From Bacteroidota bacterium (GTDB lineage Bacteria > Bacteroidota > Bacteroidia > NORP154): DNA of 5,609 nucleotides. Each line of letters opens with the position of its first letter. Position 1 is the first letter of the stretch. Made by a program: the position numbers and the translations under genes. Positions 1 through 5,575 of the stretch are shown piece after piece. Under the pieces are notes generated by a model that saw only the letters and a list, made by a program, of their open reading frames with translations, was not told the origin of the DNA and did no database searches. The stretch is from the NCBI GenBank assembly GCA_002401055.1, contig NVRZ01000233.1, positions 1 to 5,609 of the forward strand, written 5' to 3'.

Positions 1-204
1 TTTAAACTTGACTTGTTTGAAGGGAGGATTGTTGATCAATAAAGTTATCCGGTTTTAAGGACAATGTCAAGTGTTTAAAGAAAACTTTTCTCCTTATGTG
101 CGCTGACCCGCTGGGGTGTGAAAAGGATGATGATTTGAGTGAAGATAATCCTCCCTGGATCTATTTTAAAGGCACGGTGTTAATTTGTTCCTGCCAACAA
201 CGAA
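1..204. other. Left edge without a confident gene
   Basis: No convincing complete gene is visible here. One + frame is open from base 1 to a TAA at 40-42 and would encode only the last 13 residues of something outside the window. The remaining frames are broken by frequent stops, apart from the short lipoprotein-like frame described separately at 96-212. If the array continues leftward, this stretch is the end of the cassette whose recombination element starts near 205. I could not find the start of that cassette; GTTAT at 44-48 is a weak candidate only. Confidence 0.4.
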
Positions 205-212
205 CTGTATAA
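96..212 (+). pseudogene. Possible decayed lipoprotein fragment
   Basis: A 38-codon frame from ATG 96 to TAA 210-212 reads MCADPLGCEKDDD near its start. LGC followed by acidic and lysine residues looks like a Bacteroidota lipobox, and is close to the FGCEKD of the lipoprotein at 2345. The frame stays open upstream of the ATG and gives LKKTFLL just before it, but with TTA where a start codon would be expected. A neighbouring frame gives a more hydrophobic RKLFSLCALT just before the lipobox, so one missing base could explain the break. The stop codon lies inside the AAC-bearing end of the element at 205-340. It could be the remnant of a small lipoprotein cassette gene, or chance. No function can be assigned. 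Confidence 0.25.
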
Positions 213-340
213 CAATATATAAGGTGCAATGCTGGCTAAGGATACAAATGATTGGAAATGTATGTATATTCAAGGATGTAAAGGCAATTATGGGGCGGTG
301 ATGGTGAAGCCAGCACTGCTCTTATAATTGACGTTACAGC
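205..340 (+). repeat. attC-like recombination element A
   Basis: The left end CTGTATAAC (205-213) is followed by the spacer AAT, then a 5' arm at 217-237 that pairs with a 3' arm at 308-327. The right end is GAC then GTTACAGC (333-340). The arms match as a 7-bp box (one mismatch), one extra base in the 5' arm near 224, then a second box in which A229 faces C316. The inner loop is about 70 bp. Four of the five elements share this geometry, and it resembles the R''-L''-L'-R' layout of integron attC sites. The expected crossover is after G333. The outer boxes fit the classical GTTRRRY/RYYYAAC consensus poorly; only AAC and GTT are kept. Confidence 0.7.
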
Positions 341-394
341 ACATTGGGGAGGGCGTGACACTCAGGCTCTAACCTGAAATAGTATCTTAGTATA

Positions 395-2038
395 GTGGTT
401 AAACAATACTTTATAACACTATTAATGTTTCTTTTGACTTGTGCGGTTGATGCGCAAGACAAGGGTGCTATTGATTCTTTGAAGTCTATAATTGAGGAAG
501 CAAAGCACGATACCTCCGTTTGCAATGCCTATTTGGGCTGGGGAGAGCGAGTTCACCTGAATAATCCAGATACAGCACTAATTCTCTGGCAAAATGCACA
601 AGAAGTTGCCGAAAGAAATCTTGCTACCACCCCACCTCCAGCCCTTAAGGTTAAATACTCGTTATTATTGGCTAATACCCTAAATAGCATTGGTTATATA
701 CACTTTGGACATGGTAAAATTGAAGAGTCTCTGGATTTTGTTCTACGAGGTCTGAAGATATTTGAAAATATTGGGGATAAAAATGGCTTAGCTAACTCTT
801 TAAACAGCATTGGATTTATTTATTATCATCGAGGCGATATCCCAAAAGCACTGGAATATTACCATAAGGTTTTGAGAAATTTGGAAGCGACAGGAGATAA
901 AAATGGCTTAGCAAACGTACTGAATAACATAGGAGTTATTCACAAGGACCTAGGTGATATTCCTTATGCCCTGAAGTATTACCATAAGAGTTTGAAGATA
1001 AGAGAGGAAATTGGCGATAAAATGGGAATAGCTAACTCTTTAAACAATATTGGCAGTACTTATGAATATCAAGGGGACACCGTGAATGCCCTGAAGTATT
1101 ATCATAAGAGTTTGAAAATAAAAGAAGAAATTGGGGATAAAAGTGGTATTGCTAGCTCTTTAAGCAATATTGGGGGTATCTATAAAAATCAAGGGGACAT
1201 TCCTTTTGCTTTGGAGTACTATCATAAGAGTTTGATGATTCAAGAAGATATAGGGAATAAAAGGGGAATAGCTGGCTCTTTAAACAATATTGGGATGATC
1301 TATAAGAGTCAAGGAGACAGTGCTAAGGCGCTGGAGTTCTTGCATAAAAGTTTGAAAAGAAGAGAAGAAATAGGGGATAAAAAAGGGATAGCTGTTTCTT
1401 TGAACAATATTGGGAGTATTGAATTGGAGCTAGGGAGGGTAACCAATGCATTGAATTACGGCATGCGAGGGCTGGAAATAGCCAGGGAAATTGGGTCGCC
1501 TCGTCTTATATCTGCTAACTCCCGTTTATTGAGTAAGGTGGCTAAAAAACAGGGGCAGTTCCAGGAGGCGCTGGAAATGTATGAGCTTCACATTCTAATG
1601 CGCGACAGCATTAAAAATGAAGAAACCCAGAAAGCGACTATTCGCCAGCAGACGAAGTATGAGTTTGAGAAAGCACAGCTTGTTAAAGAACAGGAAGAGA
1701 AGGAAGCGACAAGGTTAGAAGCTGAAGTAACCAGCAGACGGGATAACCTCCAATACTCAGTAATCCTTATTGCTATTCTTGTTCTCTTTGGTGGCGTGCT
1801 TTCTATTGGGTTTGTAAACGTAAGCGAAAGAATGGCAGAGGGAATTATCTTCTTCTCATTCCTTATTCTTTTTGAGTTCTTGTTAGTATTGGCAGACCCT
1901 TACATAGAAGGGTGGTCTGGTGGTGCGCCGGGAATTAAACTTTTGTTCAATGCCGGTATTGCTGCTTTAATATTTCCCGCTCATGCTTTCTTTGAAGCTA
2001 GACTAAAGGGTAGATTGGTGAAAAACAAGACGGGGTAA
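395..2038 (+). CDS. TPR-repeat membrane protein, exported
   Basis: The 547-residue protein starts at GTG; an in-frame TAG at 380-382 rules out an upstream ATG, and the start gives a good signal peptide ending near AVDAQ (residue 21). Residues about 85-400 are tetratricopeptide repeats. Units of exactly 40 residues are marked by NIG or SIG at 98-100 and every 40 residues to 338-340, with motifs such as ALKYYHKSL and EEIGDK. This is the long TPR form seen in kinesin light chain and LGN-type proteins, used for protein binding. A charged coiled coil spans about 404-450 (QQTKYEFEKAQ...). Three hydrophobic segments follow at about 454-475, 483-500 and 513-533, then a basic tail. In many Bacteroidota proteins this TPR plus coiled coil leads through one membrane helix into a histidine kinase or a DNA-binding domain. 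Neither is present here, and the C-terminal membrane part is of unknown function. The likely layout is repeats in the periplasm, anchored in the inner membrane. Partners are unknown. No clear promoter was seen in the 61-nt leader. Confidence 0.92.
   Translation: MVKQYFITLLMFLLTCAVDAQDKGAIDSLKSIIEEAKHDTSVCNAYLGWGERVHLNNPDTALILWQNAQEVAERNLATTPPPALKVKYSLLLANTLNSIGYIHFGHGKIEESLDFVLRGLKIFENIGDKNGLANSLNSIGFIYYHRGDIPKALEYYHKVLRNLEATGDKNGLANVLNNIGVIHKDLGDIPYALKYYHKSLKIREEIGDKMGIANSLNNIGSTYEYQGDTVNALKYYHKSLKIKEEIGDKSGIASSLSNIGGIYKNQGDIPFALEYYHKSLMIQEDIGNKRGIAGSLNNIGMIYKSQGDSAKALEFLHKSLKRREEIGDKKGIAVSLNNIGSIELELGRVTNALNYGMRGLEIAREIGSPRLISANSRLLSKVAKKQGQFQEALEMYELHILMRDSIKNEETQKATIRQQTKYEFEKAQLVKEQEEKEATRLEAEVTSRRDNLQYSVILIAILVLFGGVLSIGFVNVSERMAEGIIFFSFLILFEFLLVLADPYIEGWSGGAPGIKLLFNAGIAALIFPAHAFFEARLKGRLVKNKTG
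671..1510 (+). repeat. Seven tandem 120-bp units encoding TPRs
   Basis: Units begin at 671, 791, 911, 1031, 1151, 1271 and 1391, exactly 120 bp apart with no indel. Each starts with a form of GCT...TCTTTAAACAATATTGG and contains a form of TATTATCATAAGAGTTTGAA. Units starting at 911 to 1271 are the most alike at the DNA level, including at third codon positions. The first and last units are more diverged. This pattern suggests growth by in-frame duplication or homogenisation by recombination within the gene. Confidence 0.85.
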
Positions 2039-2040
2039 AC

Positions 2041-2323
2041 GTGCTGTAACACGGTATTAAAAACATACTCGTAAGGTCTTCGCCGATGCATCCGGAGTCT
2101 TTCACTATCTTTGGTTGACGCTGCTTGCTTCGGCCTGCCTTGTCCGTTAGTGGAACTGAAGTAGCTATTTTGGACGCTTGGTAGGTAATCAAACAAAAGG
2201 CGGAGCAGTAACGTTGGTAGTTAACGTTATACAGAACCTGTTAAAGCGTTTAGTACCTCTGAATAAAAGCGGCAGGCCGGTCATGTTTGGAAACGCACGT
2301 TCTTAATACTGACCGTTAGGTGC
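2041..2323 (+). repeat. attC-like element B, oversized
   Basis: The left end GTGCTGTAAC (2041-2050) begins 2 nt after the stop of the TPR gene. The right end is TGACC then GTTAGGTGC (2315-2323), the only right box here that fits GTTRRRY. GTATTAA (2054-2060) pairs with TTAATAC (2303-2309), and the next eight positions pair apart from three A-versus-C positions that would be T-G wobbles in the bottom strand. Unlike the other elements, no extra base is seen in the 5' arm, and the interior is about 220 bp. The interior holds a 9-bp inverted repeat (CGGCCTGCC 2131-2139 with 2271-2279), a GTTATACAG at 2226-2234, and alternative partial pairing between about 2232-2250 and 2291-2303. It may be two fused or interrupted elements. 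No gene was found in this 306-bp gap. Confidence 0.55.
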
Positions 2324-3190
2324 AATGCAAAATGAAACTCCTGAATGAATAATGTGAAAATCATAATCGGGTTTGTAATTATACACATGCTCTTTGGCTG
2401 TGAGAAAGACCAGCCAGTCTGTATCTGTCCTAGAATAAACGTTGAAAGACCTCTGAATCAAGCAGTAAAGGATTGTTATTTGTTTAAGGAAGGTAGTTGG
2501 TGGGTGTACGAAGAGCTTAACTCTGGACAAAGAGATAGCGTTTATGTAAACTCTTTTACAACTGAGTGGAGTGTTAGCACAAGTTCCTGTCTGCATAACT
2601 CCCCGTGGGATGAGCAGGAGACTGACATATACGATACAATTTTTATTACTAATAAAGAATCCGCGAAGGTATACCAGTACAGCACTTATTACATGAAAGA
2701 AAGAGAATACCGCTTTAACACTACAAACCTAATATGGACATCCTGGGATGGGCCAAATGGGGTATCAAGGCCTAATGAGTACTACTGGTTTATTCTGGAT
2801 GCCGACGACACAACCAGCGTAATAACTGAAGAGTTAAGTTCCCTGGATCTCGCCGATTACTCATTCACTAATCTATACAAGTTAAGTCATTTCCATAGCC
2901 AAGCGTACCTAAATTGGGACGACTGGCCATATAACGATACGGTGGTTTATTATCTTGCGCCAAACATCGGGCTTGTAAAAAGAGATGACCTTGCCAAAGA
3001 TCAAGTTTGGGAGTTGAAAAATTATAACATTGTTCAATAATCTGATGATCTTTAATGTTGGGATGGCACATGCACCTAACAAAGGGTTTGACGTAATAGC
3101 GCGGAAGTGGTATTTATTGTAACTTGTAAAGTGCGTGTGTACGGTCGGTGGTATTCAGAACGCTAAGCGCTACTACGCAAACCCGGACCG
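2316..3190 (+). mobile_element. Integron-like cassette 2 (lipoprotein)
   Basis: The start box GTTAGGTGCA (from G2315) is the exact 10-base reverse complement of TGCACCTAAC at 3071-3080 in its own downstream element, while the right box of that element reads GTTAGCGCAT. The ends therefore belong together as one unit of 875 bp. It carries one gene, with a 29-nt leader and 30 nt between the stop codon and the element. Confidence 0.7.
2345..3040 (+). CDS. Lipoprotein of unknown function
   Basis: The 231-residue protein has a lipoprotein signal peptide: a lysine at 5, a hydrophobic stretch at 6-17 (IIIGFVIIHMLF), and FGC with Cys19 as the predicted lipidated residue, followed by EKDQ. The mature part is rich in aromatic and acidic residues and contains GSWWVYEE (about 51-58), DSVYV (64-68) and a C-terminal YYLAPNIGLVKRD block. 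Secreted Bacteroidota lipoproteins of unknown function often show a similar pair: a 'G.YWVYE' motif early and an 'A.GIGLVK' motif late, spaced along a beta-rich fold. I recognise the type but not a function. The acidic EKD after Cys may favour surface export, as described for some Bacteroidota lipoproteins. A 7-codon frame (ATG 2325, stop 2346-2348) overlaps the start codon as ATGA, which could couple translation but may be chance. The gene stands alone in its cassette. Confidence 0.88.
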   Translation: MNNVKIIIGFVIIHMLFGCEKDQPVCICPRINVERPLNQAVKDCYLFKEGSWWVYEELNSGQRDSVYVNSFTTEWSVSTSSCLHNSPWDEQETDIYDTIFITNKESAKVYQYSTYYMKEREYRFNTTNLIWTSWDGPNGVSRPNEYYWFILDADDTTSVITEELSSLDLADYSFTNLYKLSHFHSQAYLNWDDWPYNDTVVYYLAPNIGLVKRDDLAKDQVWELKNYNIVQ

Positions 3191-3199
3191 TTAGCGCAT
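3071..3199 (+). repeat. attC-like recombination element C
   Basis: The left end is TGCACCTAAC (3071-3080), which fits RYYYAAC, followed by spacer AAA. The 5' arm at 3084-3102 (19 nt) pairs with the 3' arm at 3167-3184 (18 nt). Pairing is perfect except for extra base A3091 and A3096 facing C3173, the latter a T-G wobble if the bottom strand folds. A 5-nt spacer GGACC precedes GTTAGCGCAT (3190-3199). The loop contains CTTGTAA and GTGCGTGTGT (3123-3140), nearly identical in element D. Length and parts are those of a long attC site. The predicted crossover is after G3190. Confidence 0.78.
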
Positions 3200-4024
3200 A
3201 TTGCCAGAACGATGAAAAAGACTCTGATAATCTGTTTTATTGCATTAATGCCTGGGCTAACGTTCTCCCAGCATGTAATCGGTATTATGGCTAGTGGTGG
3301 TATTGGCGGAATAGCTACGACTAATTACACTCCGCCAGAATATGCCACGGTGAAAGATTATGCTCAGGTTTCGTGCTCTGGTGGCTTATTTTATTCATTT
3401 TATTTAGGCGAAAAATCAATCTTAGGAGTGGAGATTGTATACAATTATATGCAAAACAAGCGTGCTTATACAATTGAATACTTTAACACAGCAGACAAGT
3501 TGATTGGTGTCGTCACCAACACGGGTTATGATTATATGTCCTATGTTACATTGCCAATCCTGTATAGCTACAAGCTTAAAAGGTGGACACCCTACATCGG
3601 ATTTTATGGCTCATACCAATTTTGGCATGATGGGAGGTTAGTACAATCTGGATATTATGAAAATGAAATAAAGGATCATACTTGGCATGCGTGGTCGTCC
3701 ATGAAAGATTATGACATTGGTGCGATAGCTGGCGTTATGTTTGAAATTTCTGACAGATTTATGGGTAGCCTTAGATTGAAGTATGGCTTATTAGACCTAA
3801 AAGAGTACGAATCAAGCTCGCAAAAGCACCTATATCAGATTACGCTTGGAATAAAATATAACGTGCTGGTTAAAGGTGTCCCAAAAAGCACCACGGATGA
3901 ATAAACATGCGCTAACAATGTATTACAGGCAATGGTGCGTAAGTACGATTTTATGTATCTTGTAATGTGCGTGTGTGGTTCGTGGTGTTAGAATGGTAAG
4001 GCACCACTGCCGTAATACTGACCG
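3191..4024 (+). mobile_element. Integron-like cassette 3 (outer-membrane barrel)
   Basis: The start box GTTAGCGCAT (3190-3199) is the exact 10-base reverse complement of ATGCGCTAAC (3907-3916) in its own downstream element. The 834-bp unit holds one gene with a 21-nt leader and only 2 nt between the stop codon and the element. The leader just before the start (AGAACGATGAAAAA) is identical to that of cassette 4. Confidence 0.7.
3212..3904 (+). CDS. PorT-like outer-membrane beta-barrel protein
   Basis: The 230-residue protein has a clear signal peptide (MKK, a hydrophobic core, cleavage near TFS-Q20). The mature chain alternates short amphipathic strands with turns, starting with GIMASGGIGG and continuing through GGLFYSFYLGEKSILGVEIVY, a VTLPILYSYKL segment (about 112-122), TPYIGFYGSYQF, DIGAIAGVMFEI and LRLKYGL. 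It ends with a final strand, YQITLGIKYNV, and a short polar tail. The order 'LPxLxxYK', then 'PYIxxGxxxxF', then 'DxGxxxGxxFE', then 'RYxxGL', then a last strand of the form 'xxLGxxY' is the layout of the Bacteroidota outer-membrane beta-barrel families (PorT-like, OMP_b-brl type). Length is typical. It probably sits in the outer membrane; ligand and role are unknown. Start choice is secure: the ATG gives the signal peptide and lies 21 nt into the cassette. Confidence 0.9.
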   Translation: MKKTLIICFIALMPGLTFSQHVIGIMASGGIGGIATTNYTPPEYATVKDYAQVSCSGGLFYSFYLGEKSILGVEIVYNYMQNKRAYTIEYFNTADKLIGVVTNTGYDYMSYVTLPILYSYKLKRWTPYIGFYGSYQFWHDGRLVQSGYYENEIKDHTWHAWSSMKDYDIGAIAGVMFEISDRFMGSLRLKYGLLDLKEYESSSQKHLYQITLGIKYNVLVKGVPKSTTDE

Positions 4025-4031
4025 TTGGCAG
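3907..4031 (+). repeat. attC-like recombination element D
   Basis: The left end ATGCGCTAAC (3907-3916) starts 2 nt after the stop of the barrel gene and is followed by a 3-nt spacer. The 5' arm at 3920-3938 (19 nt) pairs with the 3' arm at 4001-4018 (18 nt), perfect except for extra base A3927 and A3932 facing C4007. The 5-nt spacer TGACC precedes GTTGGCAG (4024-4031). The loop shares CTTGTAA and GTGCGTGTGT (3959-3976) with element C. Arm lengths, the extra base and the wobble position match element C exactly although the stem sequences differ. The predicted crossover is after G4024. Confidence 0.8.
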
Positions 4032-5567
4032 CAATGCGAAAAAAAGAACGATGAAAAAACTCACGGTTTCCTTACTTGTGCATTTGACTTGGATAATAGG
4101 TAGTGTCAATGCTCAAACAATCGCTGCAGGAACTTTGCATACGATCGCTCTTTGTCCAGATGGAACCGTTTGGACATGGGGAGGTAACAGTTATGGTCAA
4201 TTGGGTGACACCTCCCTTGTATCTAGCATTGTTCCTAATCAAGTTTCTGGTCTAGACTCAGTGATTGACATTTTCTCAGGATGGCACGGATGCTTTGCAG
4301 AGAAAAGCGATAATACGATCTGGGCTTGGGGCAAGAATAATGATGGTGAGTTAGGCATAGGTGTCATAGGAAACAGTTTTTATCCCCAACAAGTAATTGG
4401 ATTGGACAGTGTATTGAAGATAGATGGAGGTGCATTCCATACTATAGCATTAACGGAGAATGGTTCGGTGTGGACATGGGGTGATAATAACCGAGGTCAA
4501 CTCGGAAACAGTAACTTCCAGGTGGGGGAACTTACTCCAATTCAAGTTCCCGGATTAGATGGAATTATTGATATTGATGCCGGATGGAATCACTGTCTCG
4601 CGCTGAAGGATGATGGTTCGTTATGGGTTTGGGGTGATAATGGCAAAGGAGAGCTAGGCGACAGTACGTTTCTTCTTAAAGACTATCCCATTAATGTATC
4701 AGGCCTTACGGACGTAGTACAAATTCAGGGAGGGGGATCTCATTCGATGGCATTAAAAAGCGATAGCACCGTTTGGACATGGGGGTTCAACGATTTTGGC
4801 CAGTTAGGTAATGGGAACTTAACGACAACGCCATGGCCAATGCAGGTTACTGGATTAAGTGGTATCGTAGCAATCGAATCTGGTCGAAATCATAGCCTTG
4901 CCCTCGACAAAGATGGAATTGTATGGGTTTGGGGTCATAATTTCTATAGCAATCTTGGAAACGGTTTGACTTCCGATCAGAATACACCAGTTCAAAGTGG
5001 ACTACCAGCTAACAACTACACTCTCTCATCAGGTGACTGGCATGGCTTTGCGATGGTCAATGATGACATTTGGACTTGGGGAAGAAACAACTACGGCCAG
5101 CTCGGAGATAGTACGTATTCTAATGAAAGCACACCGTATATCATGGATGTATTTTGTTCTCCAACAACATCGGTTGCAGATAAGGAACAACCGACGTATC
5201 ACACAACCGTATTCCCAAATCCTTTCGTAAACGAAACCCATATTCGGATTAGTAATTTTTCGAATGTGTCATACACTTTAAGAATATTGAATGCTATGGG
5301 TCAACAAGTCGGGTTAATTAATGGAGTTGATGCGTCTGATATCCAAGTATTACGAGGAAATTTACCGGGTGGACTGTATTTCTATCAACTCTCTACGTCA
5401 CAAGGCGTAATTGGGGTTGGTAAGTTACTAGCAGAATGAAGATTTCGCACTTCTGCCAACAAAGTATTACGCGCAATGGGGGGTGTTAGCAGTCTGAAAC
5501 GTTTAGCTGGTGTGGCTCGTATGTGGTGGTTAACTAAACAATGCCCCCACTGCGGTAATACGGGCCG
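4025..5567 (+). mobile_element. Integron-like cassette 4 (RCC1 propeller protein)
   Basis: The start box GTTGGCAG (4024-4031) is the exact 8-base reverse complement of CTGCCAAC (5453-5460) in its own downstream element, while the right box of that element reads GTTATAAC. The 1,543-bp unit has a 26-nt leader, one gene, and 13 nt between the stop codon and the element. Confidence 0.7.
4051..5439 (+). CDS. Secreted RCC1-repeat protein with T9SS sorting domain
   Basis: The 462-residue protein starts with a signal peptide (MKK, cleavage near VNA-Q22). Residues about 23-370 form seven repeats of about 50 residues, each with a W-x-WG core at 41, 91, 141, 192, 242, 292 and 341. A GQLG or GELG follows most of these cores, and 'GxxHxxAL' motifs precede them (HTIAL, HSMAL, HSLAL). 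This is the RCC1 signature, and seven copies fit one seven-bladed beta-propeller. Residues about 387-462 are a type IX secretion sorting domain: VFPNPF at its start, YTLRILNAMGQQV in the middle, LPGGLYFYQL near the end, and a final GVGKLLAE. Such domains direct passage through the outer membrane and are usually cut off while the protein is attached to the surface or released. It is therefore expected outside the cell, probably as a binding or adhesive propeller; its ligand is unknown. Unlike eukaryotic RCC1, no nuclear exchange-factor role is implied. The T9SS machinery must be encoded elsewhere. Confidence 0.95.
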   Translation: MKKLTVSLLVHLTWIIGSVNAQTIAAGTLHTIALCPDGTVWTWGGNSYGQLGDTSLVSSIVPNQVSGLDSVIDIFSGWHGCFAEKSDNTIWAWGKNNDGELGIGVIGNSFYPQQVIGLDSVLKIDGGAFHTIALTENGSVWTWGDNNRGQLGNSNFQVGELTPIQVPGLDGIIDIDAGWNHCLALKDDGSLWVWGDNGKGELGDSTFLLKDYPINVSGLTDVVQIQGGGSHSMALKSDSTVWTWGFNDFGQLGNGNLTTTPWPMQVTGLSGIVAIESGRNHSLALDKDGIVWVWGHNFYSNLGNGLTSDQNTPVQSGLPANNYTLSSGDWHGFAMVNDDIWTWGRNNYGQLGDSTYSNESTPYIMDVFCSPTTSVADKEQPTYHTTVFPNPFVNETHIRISNFSNVSYTLRILNAMGQQVGLINGVDASDIQVLRGNLPGGLYFYQLSTSQGVIGVGKLLAE

Positions 5568-5575
5568 TTATAACC
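5453..5575 (+). repeat. attC-like recombination element E
   Basis: The left end CTGCCAAC (5453-5460) is followed by spacer AAA. The 5' arm at 5464-5482 (19 nt) pairs with the 3' arm at 5544-5561 (18 nt), perfect except for extra base G5471 and A5476 facing C5550. The 5-nt spacer GGGCC precedes GTTATAAC (5567-5574). Geometry equals that of elements C and D. The GTATTAC box is shared with D, whereas the loop is largely different. The predicted crossover is after G5567. Confidence 0.78.

Larger units (their letters stand above)
334..2315 (+). mobile_element. Integron-like cassette 1 (TPR membrane protein)
   Basis: The boundaries are placed at the predicted crossover in GTT of elements A and B. 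The first bases, GTTACAGCAC counted from G333, are the exact 10-base reverse complement of GTGCTGTAAC at 2041-2050 in its own downstream element. That links the two ends as one former circle. The cassette is about 2 kb, longer than typical integron cassettes, because its gene is long and its element is oversized. The leader before the gene is 61 nt, and the stop codon lies 2 nt before the downstream element. Confidence 0.65.

Noticed and set aside
2132..2160. CCGTTAG at 2144-2150 as an extra right-hand box splitting element B
   Set aside because: Upstream bases do not pair with the left arm at 2054-2070, and no matching CTAAC box with the predicted sequence follows.
1981..2196. Two minus-strand open frames over the end of the TPR gene and element B
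   Set aside because: They are antisense to a strong gene and a recombination element, overlap each other in different frames, and have no recognisable domain.
334..2315. Insertion sequence or transposon
   Set aside because: No transposase is present and no target duplication was seen; the complementary ends are part of an element with internal stem boxes, as in cassettes.
2303..2596. 97-codon minus-strand frame opposite the lipoprotein gene
   Set aside because: The plus strand has a clear lipoprotein signal and coherent protein; the antisense frame shows no domain and crosses the cassette boundary.
3111..3130. TAACTTGT and TATCTTGT in the loops of C and D as promoter -7 boxes
   Set aside because: They match TAnnTTTG only partly and no upstream TTG box lies at the usual spacing of about 20 bp.
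3071..4031. Elements C and D as rho-independent terminators
   Set aside because: The hairpins have long loops and no T-run after the stem; paired-end boxes and conserved defects fit recombination sites better.
4997..5241. Plus- and minus-strand frames inside the RCC1 gene
   Set aside because: They are other frames of a well-supported repeat and sorting-domain coding region.
205..5575. CRISPR array
   Set aside because: The repeats are long imperfect fold-backs with variable stems separated by whole genes, not short identical direct repeats with uniform spacers.
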